From: Gammaproteobacteria bacterium
GTDB taxonomy: Bacteria; Pseudomonadota; Gammaproteobacteria; Pseudomonadales; Cellvibrionaceae
Direction: 5' to 3'
Length of the DNA stretch: 64,000 nucleotides
Assembly: GCA_021151835.1 (NCBI GenBank)
Contig: JAGKWO010000008.1
Coordinates: forward strand, 62,001-126,000
Position numbers and translations under genes: made by a program. Positions 23,666 to 31,718 of this stretch are shown here, piece by piece. A model generated the notes under the pieces. The model was not told the origin of the DNA. It ran no database searches and worked only from the letters and a program-made list of their open reading frames with translations. Numbering within the stretch: the stretch's first letter is position 1; every line of letters starts with the position of its first letter.

Positions 23666-23745
23666 AAAAGATCCCTCTATAGTTAAAGGCGGCGGGCCGG
23701 TTTTTGTTGGTTGAGTTACGGTGGTTGCAGCTTAAAGGTTCATAT

Positions 23746-23766
23746 AGTGGGCCATTATAGCCCACT
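23746..23766. promoter_or_regulatory. Inverted repeat upstream of small XRE gene
   Basis: AGTGGGC and GCCCACT, 7 bp each with a 7-base spacer, lie 90 bases upstream of the XRE gene at 23857 and between it and the divergent 23417 gene. A plausible operator for either. Confidence 0.4.
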
Positions 23767-23856
23767 CAAATGATGAATCAAGCTATTTAGTTTATAAGGT
23801 TAGCCATTTTGTACTGTTAATGAGCCTTTTCGGCCAGAATCAGGAGTGAGCTAACT

Positions 23857-24081
23857 TTGATAACCGCCGGTCAAATTCGCATGGCACGAGCTTTTCTTAG
23901 ATGGACTATTCAAGATCTCGCGCAAAAATCTGGTGTGGGTGTTACGACAATTAAACGAATGGAAACTTTTGATGGAATTCCAAGCGCGCGGGTTGAAAAT
24001 CTTCAGGCGATTAAGGATACGTTTGTTGCTACTAAGAAGATTAAGTTTGAAAGTGAAAATAGCATTTCGGTAAAGGAATAA
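23857..24081 (+). CDS. Small XRE-type helix-turn-helix protein
   Basis: 74 residues from a TTG start at 23857 with AGGAG about 10 bases upstream. The opening ITAGQIRMARAFLRWTIQDLAQKSGVGVTTIKRME is the usual start of this small DNA-binding family, which supports the TTG over the ATG at 23881. It precedes the candidate nuclease gene by 75 bases on the same strand. This is the arrangement of a controller (C) protein and its restriction enzyme, though that role is an inference. Confidence 0.75.
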   Translation: MITAGQIRMARAFLRWTIQDLAQKSGVGVTTIKRMETFDGIPSARVENLQAIKDTFVATKKIKFESENSISVKE

Positions 24082-24156
24082 TTACTTAAGTAATTTAATT
24101 AAGCGGGTCTAGTAATTAATAAGTGTTATATTTTTCTGTGGATTCTGGAATAAATC

Positions 24157-25158
24157 ATGCCTTCCTCATTGCAGCAAGCAATAAAATTTCTTGAAACTCA
24201 ATGGTCTTCTATAAACGAAAATAAGATAAAAGGAATAGTTTCAGAAATACGGCTGAAAGAGTTTTTAATAAATAATAATCACCACTTTGTATCTGGAGGA
24301 TGGATTTTAACACCAGGAAATCCATCAATTTCTGTAATTCCGACACGAGAAAAATTATGTATTTTGCCAAGAGGGCATTCATTTTCATGGAACGCCAGTA
24401 ATCAGGATGGTGGATTACTCACTCCCGCAGAGATGTCTGCCTATAATTATTTCAGACAAGTTGGTCTAAGGGCTTTATTTGCTAAGCCGATAAATGTAGA
24501 AGAAATCAATTTTTCTTTACCTATACGTTCTGCAGGAATCAAACGAGCCAATTACCCAAGGCCATATCAACTTCAACTACAAGAAGTATCTCCAAATGGA
24601 AAGTTTATTAATGTTTCAATTGATGAAGCATTCGAAAAATTTCCTAGAAGAAAAGGCAATATAGGAATGCGTTGCCATGCAAGTGATAGGATAGATTCAG
24701 CCCAGCCTATTTGGTGTGTGCCATCCATAGTGTCGGACTTATTTTGGTTCGAATATGCGAGGTATTTTTTGCAGGTTGATTATTTAATATCTAATAATGA
24801 CTTGGATCTATTTATTATTGGTCACTCTGGATCTTCATTTCCCGTTGAATTAAAAAGTAAAACTGCAGCAAGTGACAATGCTTTTGGTGAGTGGTTTGGA
24901 ATAGATATGGGGCCTTTTGCAAAACTATCTTTTTTCACATCTAATGCTATGAATAATGATGCTTTGTATATTGTTGAGGAGGTTGATGAAAATAGAGCTC
25001 ATATCGAATGGTATGGCATAAAATTTTCTGAATTAGTTAAAGCTTGCTCTTGGGTCGGACAAGGTGGTGGAAAGGGAATGATGGGAGGTAATTCTTCAAC
25101 ATACAAAATCCCTAAAGCGGCATTTACCCCTTTATCTGAACTGTTACAAATTTTATAG
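24157..25158 (+). CDS. Candidate PD-(D/E)xK nuclease (restriction-type), unassigned
   Basis: 333 residues, AT-rich coding. No family recognised as a whole. Near residue 225-245 there is a PD-(D/E)xK-like core: NDLDLFIIGHSGSSFPVELK, that is Asp, 13 residues, then Glu-x-Lys on a predicted beta strand, followed by SKTAASDNAFGEWFGIDMGPF. An earlier basic region (GIKRANYPRPYQLQLQE) could bind DNA. It lies between a small XRE gene and vsr, next to an EcoRII-type system, and its last 6 bases overlap the end of vsr tail to tail. A solitary or partner-less restriction enzyme fits best; an unrelated nuclease is possible. Confidence 0.55.
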   Translation: MPSSLQQAIKFLETQWSSINENKIKGIVSEIRLKEFLINNNHHFVSGGWILTPGNPSISVIPTREKLCILPRGHSFSWNASNQDGGLLTPAEMSAYNYFRQVGLRALFAKPINVEEINFSLPIRSAGIKRANYPRPYQLQLQEVSPNGKFINVSIDEAFEKFPRRKGNIGMRCHASDRIDSAQPIWCVPSIVSDLFWFEYARYFLQVDYLISNNDLDLFIIGHSGSSFPVELKSKTAASDNAFGEWFGIDMGPFAKLSFFTSNAMNNDALYIVEEVDENRAHIEWYGIKFSELVKACSWVGQGGGKGMMGGNSSTYKIPKAAFTPLSELLQIL

Positions 25159-25611
25159 ATTACATCTTCCTTCAATTTCAGCATTTTGCGAATCATACAG
25201 CAGCCAATTTGCTGCTGTATTAATAACTTCATTTAAATTGCGGCGAGTTTTTCCTTTCAGTGAACATTCCCAAATAGTAAGCACCTTCCAACCAATATCT
25301 ATGTATTTATTAAGATTATTCGTATCTCTAATTTTATTATTGCTTATTTTTTCTTGCCAAAACTCTGGTCTGCTGGATGGCCATTTAAATAAATGGCAGT
25401 TGTGAGCATGCCAAAAACAGCCATTAACAAAAATTACAGCATTGTATTTTGGAAAAACGAGATCGGGCTTTCCCGGTAGATCTTTTCTGTGCAGCTGGTA
25501 ACGAAATCCAAGCTTATGCAATCCTTTGCGAATAGCTAGTTCTCCGCGGGTATCTTTACCTTTGATACCCGACATCATTTCGGAACGTTTTTGTTTATTA
25601 ACAACATCCAT
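25153..25611 (-). CDS. vsr: Very short patch repair endonuclease
   Basis: 152 residues, near the 156 of E. coli Vsr. The hallmark segments are all there: RSEMMSGIKGKDTRGELAIR, LGFRYQLHRKDLPGKPDLVF, FVNGCFWHAHNC and GWKVLTIWEC. The catalytic Asp of GKPDLVF and the zinc-site Cys/His residues are intact. It nicks next to T:G mismatches made by deamination of 5-methylcytosine at CCWGG-type sites, preventing C-to-T mutation. It begins 5 bases after the methylase stop, so it is co-expressed with it. Confidence 0.95.
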   Translation of the reverse strand: MDVVNKQKRSEMMSGIKGKDTRGELAIRKGLHKLGFRYQLHRKDLPGKPDLVFPKYNAVIFVNGCFWHAHNCHLFKWPSSRPEFWQEKISNNKIRDTNNLNKYIDIGWKVLTIWECSLKGKTRRNLNEVINTAANWLLYDSQNAEIEGRCNL

Positions 25612-25616
25612 TTATA

Positions 25617-27011
25617 TTATGCTGCTACAGCATTGGATTTTTTTACAGATGTTTTCGTCTTAGCTGATTTGCTTTTCGCCGCTAAAATTCTATCCTTCAT
25701 TAGTTTTGCAACAGCTTCAAAAACAGGCACAACTACAGAATTTCCAAACTGTTTATATGCTTGAGTATCTGATACTGGAATTCTGAATTCATTCTCATCT
25801 GGTTTGTCAAAACCCATCAATCTTGCACATTCTCTTGGCGTTAATCTTCTTGGTCGCTTACTTTGATTTGTTGGATCATCAAAATTAACCTCACCTAATT
25901 CAAGATCCCAGCCTCTATCGACAAGAATTTCCGAGCCATCTTTGTGATATCTTGCAGATAATGTTCTGGCGCAGGATTTTTTATCTTTTGGATTTACGAG
26001 ACCATATCCAAATCCATTACCTTTTTCTTTGTGTTTTTTTGAGTAATTGTAAAGATACTCCCAAAGCTTTGGAGTAAGGATGTATTTTTTATCTACTTTC
26101 TTATCAAGAATATCTTTAAATGCTGGTTTGATTTTCGGATAAAATTTTTGGACATCCTTCAGGGTGAAACCTTCATGAATATTAAGGTCTTTTCTGAAGC
26201 CCACTAAAACTATTCTTTCTCTGTGTTGAGGAACAAAATTTTTCGCATCAATAATCTTTGGATCATTTGAGGACATAATTTCTACATCAGCAACCCAATA
26301 ACCGAGATCATTGAGAGTGTCTGTTATAATTTTGAATGTTTTGCCTTTGTCATGACTTTTTAAATTTTTTACATTTTCCAGCAAAAAAGCAGCAGGTCTT
26401 TTGGCTGCAACAATGCGTGCCACATCAAAAAATAATGTACCTTGGGTTTCGCATTCGAAACCGTGAGTTCTTCCAAGTGCATTTTTCTTTGAAACACCCG
26501 CAAGAGAAAATGGCTGGCATGGAAATCCGGCAAGAAGAACATCGTGGTCCGGAATACTTTTTCTAATATGTTCGTAAGCCTGTTCTATATCGACAGATTC
26601 ATCATTACTTAAAGTTACATCGCGAATGTCAGAATTAAATATATGTTCGGCGGGATCACAGTAATGATTGGCTTTGTAAGTTTTAACTGCATAGGGATTC
26701 CATTCCGAAGTAAAGACACATTTACCTCCGATGTTATCAAATCCTTTTCTTAGTCCGCCGATACCAGCAAATAGGTCAATAAATTTGAATTCGTAGCTAT
26801 CTTGTTTTGAGCAAGAGGGAAGTAAAGCTCGGAGATGATTCAATTCTCTACTGGAAAATTTGCACTTTGCCTTTCCATTACACCATCGATTTATAGATTC
26901 TCTGGACCACTTATCCTCGCCAAGACTGTTTAATGTGTCAGCGATGAATTTTTGATCATAAATTTCTAGCAAATTATTTAAAAAGGCAAGGTCATCCTGG
27001 GGGGAGATCAT
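25617..27011 (-). CDS. DNA (cytosine-5) methyltransferase, Dcm/M.EcoRII type
   Basis: 464 residues, close to Dcm and M.EcoRII. The N-terminal 75 residues hold a helix-turn-helix-like region (SRESINRWCNGKAKCKFSSRELN) seen in the enzymes of this group that repress their own genes. The C5-methylase motifs follow: FKFIDLFAGIGGLRKGF (I), LAGFPCQPFSLAG (IV, catalytic Cys), FLLENVKNL (VI), PQHRERIVLVGF (VIII), and QFGNSVVVPVFEA (X). The partner endonuclease is EcoRII-like, so the expected target is CCWGG. A large inverted repeat just upstream is the likely self-control site. Middle gene of endonuclease, methylase, vsr. Confidence 0.93.
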   Translation of the reverse strand: MISPQDDLAFLNNLLEIYDQKFIADTLNSLGEDKWSRESINRWCNGKAKCKFSSRELNHLRALLPSCSKQDSYEFKFIDLFAGIGGLRKGFDNIGGKCVFTSEWNPYAVKTYKANHYCDPAEHIFNSDIRDVTLSNDESVDIEQAYEHIRKSIPDHDVLLAGFPCQPFSLAGVSKKNALGRTHGFECETQGTLFFDVARIVAAKRPAAFLLENVKNLKSHDKGKTFKIITDTLNDLGYWVADVEIMSSNDPKIIDAKNFVPQHRERIVLVGFRKDLNIHEGFTLKDVQKFYPKIKPAFKDILDKKVDKKYILTPKLWEYLYNYSKKHKEKGNGFGYGLVNPKDKKSCARTLSARYHKDGSEILVDRGWDLELGEVNFDDPTNQSKRPRRLTPRECARLMGFDKPDENEFRIPVSDTQAYKQFGNSVVVPVFEAVAKLMKDRILAAKSKSAKTKTSVKKSNAVAA

Positions 27012-27020
27012 TTATTGATC

Positions 27021-27069
27021 CTCTCTGGGTCAAATGTGTGAAAAACTATCACATACTTGACCCAGAGAG
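27021..27069. promoter_or_regulatory. Operator-like inverted repeat upstream of the methylase
   Basis: CTCTCTGGGTCAA (27021-27033) and TTGACCCAGAGAG (27057-27069) are exact complements, with a smaller TGTG/CACA pair inside the spacer. The element ends 10 bases before the methylase start, between endonuclease and methylase genes. By analogy with M.EcoRII and M.SsoII, whose N-terminal helix-turn-helix binds such a repeat, it is probably the site of methylase autorepression. It may also carry the methylase's own promoter. Confidence 0.65.
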
Positions 27070-27132
27070 TCAAATGATTTGTATGTATATACAGTATTAT
27101 GGCAATTGATATTAACTAAATCAATTTAATAA

Positions 27133-28443
27133 CTAGGTGGTCAAGCTTTTAGTCTGACCAATAAATTCGGTCAAATTAAGAAGCTCATCTCTTATCTCTT
27201 CAGGGAAAGTTTTACGAATAGGTTCCGGGATTACCAATGTAACTCCCTCATGCTTCATTTCTCTATATTGGTTTACCGAAACCCCTTCCTGAAGTGTAAA
27301 AAGGAATGGATTTTTAATTCGATGTGCCTCATTGAGCAATTGCCGCCATCTATCTTTACAAGTTGTTTTAACCGCAAGCATACGTAATTTATGCTCCGGA
27401 AAATCTTTATCATGGTACGCTTTATGAGAAGGGAAAATGAAATCAGGCTTCTTATTATTTTCAGTTACACATTGGGAGCTAAAATTTATTAACCCTTCTT
27501 CCGTAAAAATTTTATCCAGGTGAATTTCCAATGATTTTCCAGATCTGGATTTTCTTCTATTAGTGATTGAGTTTGCTATTGCGATAAAGTCCTCAATGCT
27601 ATCAAATCCTTTGTTAATCAAGGGCATGCTGTGGATGCTCTCGATTGTTTTAAATAAATCAAACTCTTTTGTTCTACGTTTGATCAGCCTTTCATCTGGT
27701 GTTAAATCAAGAAAAGAATATTTTTCAAAAAGAAAATTAAGGATTTCTTGACCGCTCGGAAATGTTTCTTTCCAATAGGATGGCAATAAGTTTGGATTTT
27801 GTAATTTTCCATTAGGAAGTTGAAATCCTCCAAAGATGCTTAATGGCTCTCCGAACACACCACTACCTGGAATAACCTCCCCTAATATCAATTCAGCGTA
27901 CGCTTCTTCTTCGAGATTATTACAAACCCATATTTTTAAATATTCAGAATTTTTTTCCTTGTGTTGCTTCAAAAATGCAAATAAAACCAGAGCGCCAGTA
28001 TTATCCGAATCTTGCAAGGGAGTGTTTTCTGCTGTTTCTTTCCAGCGAGTAATCCTTTTTTCATTTCTTGTTCCATCACCTCTTGGTTTTCCGTTGTAAT
28101 AAATTACTCTTAATTCTTGCTCTTGCAAGCTATGTGAATCTACTTTTGCTTTAAAAAGGTGATCAGGATTGTGCACATCAATACGATCTATTTCAGGGAA
28201 AACATCAGCCATAACCTTATTTGGAAAATAAATTCCGGCCTGATGCGATTTAGTTGCTCCTGTATCATTTCCAGATAAGCGCTTCGCATAAAATAAACAA
28301 TCAACTGTTTTTATTTCTTCAATCCATTCCGCAATTCTTCGAATGCTCTCCCCAAGGTATGTTGCAGGATTTGATTCTGCTATGTCCTTTTCAAAGGTGA
28401 ATTCATTTTCTCTATCCGATAGAGTTAAATAATTATTGCTCAT
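27133..28443 (-). CDS. EcoRII-type restriction endonuclease
   Basis: 436 residues, slightly longer than EcoRII (404). The first half corresponds to the effector DNA-binding domain. The second half is the catalytic domain, with HLDKIFTEEGLINFSSQCVTENNKKPDFIFPSH holding the PD of the active site, then MLAVKTTCKDRWRQLLNEA holding the K of the core and the R-W-R-Q signature of this family, then FTLQEGVSVNQYREM. EcoRII-type (type IIE) enzymes need two CCWGG copies for cutting. It lies upstream of the methylase on the same strand with a 121-base gap that contains the operator-like repeat. Confidence 0.9.
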   Translation of the reverse strand: MSNNYLTLSDRENEFTFEKDIAESNPATYLGESIRRIAEWIEEIKTVDCLFYAKRLSGNDTGATKSHQAGIYFPNKVMADVFPEIDRIDVHNPDHLFKAKVDSHSLQEQELRVIYYNGKPRGDGTRNEKRITRWKETAENTPLQDSDNTGALVLFAFLKQHKEKNSEYLKIWVCNNLEEEAYAELILGEVIPGSGVFGEPLSIFGGFQLPNGKLQNPNLLPSYWKETFPSGQEILNFLFEKYSFLDLTPDERLIKRRTKEFDLFKTIESIHSMPLINKGFDSIEDFIAIANSITNRRKSRSGKSLEIHLDKIFTEEGLINFSSQCVTENNKKPDFIFPSHKAYHDKDFPEHKLRMLAVKTTCKDRWRQLLNEAHRIKNPFLFTLQEGVSVNQYREMKHEGVTLVIPEPIRKTFPEEIRDELLNLTEFIGQTKSLTT

Positions 28444-28538
28444 TTATAAATATCATCCTGTTGCATTCTGTTCACATGCTTGGTTTAACGTGTTATATCT
28501 GATTTTTCGCAAGTTTCTACTATAGCCAAGGATTTTGA

Positions 28539-28606
28539 GAAATACATCCCATTACATGAGGGGCTTTTGTAAGCCATTGGCCACTATCCATTGGGCAAAT
28601 GGAGTG
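28539..28606. repeat. Diverged direct repeat, left copy
   Basis: The stretch GAAATACATCC, 15 unrelated bases, TTTTGTAAGCCA and then a CCACTAT-type tail recurs in the same order and orientation at 31592-31665. The two copies bracket the second methylase/nuclease pair. The spacing between conserved blocks differs by one base. It may be an old target-site or recombination duplication. Confidence 0.5.
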
Positions 28607-28661
28607 ATAGCTGGCTTTAGGCGGTGGCCATTGTTATTAGTGAAATCGGGGTTGGCTTTAT

Positions 28662-28695
28662 AGAACCATTTTCGTGGCGTTACGAAAATGGTTCT
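28662..28695. repeat. 14-bp perfect hairpin after small gene
   Basis: AGAACCATTTTCGT and ACGAAAATGGTTCT pair perfectly around GGCGTT, 51 bases past the stop of the minus-strand gene 28746-28943. No T-tract. The arms share the ACCATTTTCG-like wording of the hairpin at 23364. With the direct repeat it makes up most of the 300-bp gap at 28444-28745. Confidence 0.55.
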
Positions 28696-28745
28696 CTGGG
28701 GATCGTGATAAGGGTAGGAGTTTGGGGATGTGATATTGCTGCGGC

Positions 28746-28943
28746 TTACTTCGGGGCTGATTTTTTTGGAGAGTTACTGCACGGCTCATCGTCGGAATCG
28801 GGTTTGATAAGGTTCTCCGGCGACCCTAGTGTTTTTATCCGTTCAAGGGCTTCGTTTTCTTCTTGCGTTCTATTGCCAAAAAGCCGCTTGGTTGCTGCTT
28901 TTGCGTACTGTTTTGCCTCCGTGTCTTTCTTATCGTGACTCAT
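28746..28943 (-). CDS. Small charged protein, unknown function
   Basis: 65 residues with GGAG 8 bases before the ATG. Front half helical and charged (DTEAKQYAKAATKRLFGN, then QEENEALERIKTL); rear half is unfolded in style and holds DDEPC, also seen in the small protein at 22864. It lies between the two restriction systems. No family recognised. Phage-type or anti-restriction small proteins look like this, but there is no direct evidence. Confidence 0.5.
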   Translation of the reverse strand: MSHDKKDTEAKQYAKAATKRLFGNRTQEENEALERIKTLGSPENLIKPDSDDEPCSNSPKKSAPK

Positions 28944-29163
28944 AATATTCGCTCCAGATAATGTGGGTTGCCATTTGATCCTTTGCGGTGAGTGAAATCC
29001 ATAGCTGTGTACCTTTAGAGGTAGAGTATACAGTTACAACGTTGAAGGTATTTGACGATCCTTGAGTGCAATATGTCGATTGCACGAGGTGCGATGAGGT
29101 ATCCTGGCCGCAGCTGGTTTGTATATATGTACAGGCAGCTGTTATATTAGCGGCCCTATTCAT
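28930..29163 (-). CDS. Possible small Cys/Thr/Ser-rich protein
   Basis: 77 codons overlapping the start of the 28746 gene by 14 bases. The text (TFNVVTVYSTSKGTQLWISL) reads like protein rather than noise and holds four Cys. But no ribosome site precedes the ATG, a stop lies just upstream in frame, and no leader is evident. It could be a remnant of a larger exported protein. Weak call. Confidence 0.3.
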   Translation of the reverse strand: MNRAANITAACTYIQTSCGQDTSSHLVQSTYCTQGSSNTFNVVTVYSTSKGTQLWISLTAKDQMATHIIWSEYYESR

Positions 29164-29232
29164 GTAGCGAATGCCCCGTATTTTTGGCTACCGCTACTTC
29201 TGCAACAACGCTCACTTTATGAATTATTCGTT

Positions 29233-30594
29233 ATGAAATCACCGAAAACATCCAAATCCAAAAGACCTATCGGCATCGATTTATTTGCCGGTGCTGGTGG
29301 ATTGAGCCTGGGTTTTGAACAGGCGGGGTTTGATGTTGCGGCGGCGGTTGAAATTGATCCGGTACATTGCGCGATCCATAAATTTAATTTCCCCCATTGT
29401 GTTGTGATTCCAAAATCCGTTTCTGAGTTAACGGGCGCCGAGATTCGGCGTTTAGCTAATTTGGGCGATAAAAAGATCGATTGTGTTTTTGGCGGGCCAC
29501 CTTGCCAGGGGTTTTCCCTGATTGGTCAACGCGTATTGGATGACCCGCGCAATAGCTTGGTTAAGGATTTTGTCCGCATCGTCTCCGAGCTGGATGCGGA
29601 TACCTTTGTTTTTGAAAATGTAAAAGGGTTAACCCTTGGCAAACATCGCGCCTTTTTAGATGAGCTGGTCGCCGAATTTGATGCACGGGGATATTCAATT
29701 CGTTTGCCCTGGCGAGTGTTGGATGCGGCTATGTATGGTGTTCCCCAACATCGGCAACGTTTGATTTTGTTTGGTGCAAAGAAAAATGTGCAGCTGCCGG
29801 ATTATCCGCTTGCCATCACCAATCCCGCCGATGGCAGCAGAAATATTTTGGGTTTGCCACACGGGCCCAATTGCAAAGATGCCATTGGGGATTTGCCGGA
29901 CGTGGACCGATTTGAAAAGCTTATCGAGAGTGATTCAATCAAAACAAAGGCTTTAAAAAAACCATCGCCCTATGCCGCTGAAATGCGTTGCCTTACAGAC
30001 AACCCGTGGCACTTTGGCTATCAAAGAAACTGGGACCCGAATTTTTTAACGTCCAGTGCGCGCACGATGCATACCGATATTTCACGGTTACGTTTTACGG
30101 AAACCGAGCAGGGAACCGCTGAACCAATAAGTCGATTTTTTAAATTATCACCTGTTGGACTGTGCAACACGTTGCGTGCAGGAACCGATGGTTCTCGCGG
30201 GGCTTTTACCAGCCCCAGGCCAATTCATTTTAATTATGCACGATGCATAACCGTGCGCGAAATGGCTCGGCTTCACGGGTTTCCCGATTGGTTTCGTTTG
30301 CATTCAACGAAATGGCATGGCGGGCGGCAGGTTGGGAATGCTGTTCCGCCGCCGTTAGCCAGAAAAATTGCCGCTGAAGTTATTACCGCATTGGGAAAAT
30401 CACCCATCAAACCAACGGAAGTGATTGATCTTGGTGATGAAACACTGCTTTATATGGAGCTTTCCGAAGCGGCTGAACATTTTGGTGTGGAAAAGCCCTC
30501 GTCCAGGCGCGATAAAAAAAGTGGAGCTAAAAAACGCAAACAATCAGAAACGGAGGCCAGCCGTTTGAGTAGGTTGCGTTTAATCAATGGCTAA
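29233..30594 (+). CDS. DNA (cytosine-5) methyltransferase, second system
   Basis: 453 residues from the ATG at 29233. The upstream in-frame start at 29119 would add residues before the conserved opening. C5-methylase motifs: GIDLFAGAGGLSLGFEQAGF (I), FGGPPCQGFSLIG (IV, catalytic Cys), FVFENVKGL (VI), YGVPQHRQRLILFG (VIII), and GRQVGNAVPPPLARKIA (X). It has no N-terminal control domain. The last 30 residues are basic. Its stop overlaps the start of the next gene, a nuclease, by 8 bases, so the two form one restriction-modification unit. The target sequence is not predictable here. Confidence 0.93.
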   Translation: MKSPKTSKSKRPIGIDLFAGAGGLSLGFEQAGFDVAAAVEIDPVHCAIHKFNFPHCVVIPKSVSELTGAEIRRLANLGDKKIDCVFGGPPCQGFSLIGQRVLDDPRNSLVKDFVRIVSELDADTFVFENVKGLTLGKHRAFLDELVAEFDARGYSIRLPWRVLDAAMYGVPQHRQRLILFGAKKNVQLPDYPLAITNPADGSRNILGLPHGPNCKDAIGDLPDVDRFEKLIESDSIKTKALKKPSPYAAEMRCLTDNPWHFGYQRNWDPNFLTSSARTMHTDISRLRFTETEQGTAEPISRFFKLSPVGLCNTLRAGTDGSRGAFTSPRPIHFNYARCITVREMARLHGFPDWFRLHSTKWHGGRQVGNAVPPPLARKIAAEVITALGKSPIKPTEVIDLGDETLLYMELSEAAEHFGVEKPSSRRDKKSGAKKRKQSETEASRLSRLRLING

Positions 30595-31384
30595 CAGCGA
30601 CGTAAATTTATCCAATCGTTATGACATCATTATCAATGAAATATTTTTTACGCATTGGTCTGAGGGACTACAGGAATTTTTATTTGACAGGATTGAGCTG
30701 GAAACCGCGGCTGAAAAACATGAAATTAAATTGCCCAAGAATATCGGCGATTTAATTTATTACTTTCGCTTCAGGTTCGATCTCCCCGCGAAAATATTAA
30801 ACACCCAGCCACATGAACGTGAATGGATTATTGAGCTGGCAGGCAAAGCCCGCTACCGATTTCGCCTGGTAAAAAAGACGCGAATTTTGCCGAGCGAAAA
30901 TTTAATTAGTATTGCAATCCCGGATGCAACGCCGGAAATAATCCGTGCTTATGCATTGGATGACGAGCAAGCGCTATTGGCTATCGTAAGGTATAACAGG
31001 CTCATTGATATTTTTTTGGGATTAACAACCTATAGCTTGCAAAACCACTTACGCACATCAGTAAAAAATATTGGCCAAATAGAAATTGATGAATTGTATA
31101 TCGGGTTGGATCGGCGTGGCTGTCACTATGTGATTCCGGTACAGGCCAAAGGTGGAAAAGATCAAATTGGCGTCGTGCAAATTACACAAGACATCGCCTT
31201 TGCTGCTGAAAAGTTTCCCAATATGTACTGCAAACCTATAGCTGCTCAATTTATGAAAGAGGGTGTTATTGCATTGTTTGAACTTACGTTAGAGGAAGGT
31301 CAGGTTAAAGTCGTTGAGGAACGGCACTATCGATTGATTCCGGCGGGGCAAATCGATTCGAATGCTGTTCGTGGTTATACATAA
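30587..31384 (+). CDS. Candidate type II restriction endonuclease with a QxK active site
   Basis: 265 residues. It overlaps the methylase gene by 8 bases (ATGGCTAA), so translation is coupled. Near residue 165-190 there is a PD-(D/E)xK-like core with Gln in place of the acidic residue: IEIDELYIGLDRRGCHYVIP then VQAKGGKDQIGVVQI. The Q-x-K form is known from Mrr-type and some other restriction nucleases. The front half (EFLFDRIELETAAEKHEIKL, then DLIYYFRFRFDLPAKI) matches no motif I know but has the style of restriction-enzyme recognition regions. Assignment rests on the motif and the methylase partner. Confidence 0.75.
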   Translation: MANSDVNLSNRYDIIINEIFFTHWSEGLQEFLFDRIELETAAEKHEIKLPKNIGDLIYYFRFRFDLPAKILNTQPHEREWIIELAGKARYRFRLVKKTRILPSENLISIAIPDATPEIIRAYALDDEQALLAIVRYNRLIDIFLGLTTYSLQNHLRTSVKNIGQIEIDELYIGLDRRGCHYVIPVQAKGGKDQIGVVQITQDIAFAAEKFPNMYCKPIAAQFMKEGVIALFELTLEEGQVKVVEERHYRLIPAGQIDSNAVRGYT

Positions 31385-31591
31385 ATACCATCAGATCCAC
31401 TACTTTATTTAAAAATCGTAAGCTTTCCTCATGCTCACATGAAGAGTATGCCCGTATAACATTGTGAATTGCGCTAGCATTATAATTTTCTCCGAACAAC
31501 TTCCCTCACCAATCTATTCCATTCTCAACCTTAATGCGGTGCTATGCCGTGCTGTGTGGTAAGCGCTTTGCGTCACCTCAACTGAAAAATG

Positions 31592-31665
31592 TGAAATACA
31601 TCCTGTCTCAATAAAAATTTTGTAAGCCAATTCCCACTATTTCCCAAGCCCAAAATGATGGTTAA
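31592..31665. repeat. Diverged direct repeat, right copy
   Basis: GAAATACATCC, about 14 bases, TTTTGTAAGCCA, then CCCACTAT and CAAAATGATGG. Partner of 28539-28606. It lies in the 334-bp gap between the nuclease and the DinD-like gene, which otherwise shows only AT-rich DNA and no convincing gene. Confidence 0.5.
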
Positions 31666-31718
31666 CTGCGCCCTGCATTAATTCTTAAATTTCCAACACG
31701 GACAGGAGTAAAAACCAC

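Noticed and set aside
22113..23700. Integron-like gene cassettes with attC sites
   Set aside because: Small genes separated by hairpins suggested it, but the genes alternate in strand, the hairpins lack the RYYYAAC/GTTRRRY ends, and no integrase is seen.
28624..28938. Plus-strand frame opposite the small charged gene
   Set aside because: The minus-strand gene has a well-placed ribosome site; the plus-strand frame has none and mirrors its codons.
31305..31499. 64-codon minus-strand frame at the end of the second nuclease gene
   Set aside because: Parts of it read like protein, but it overlaps the nuclease, has no ribosome site and no recognised relative; perhaps a remnant.
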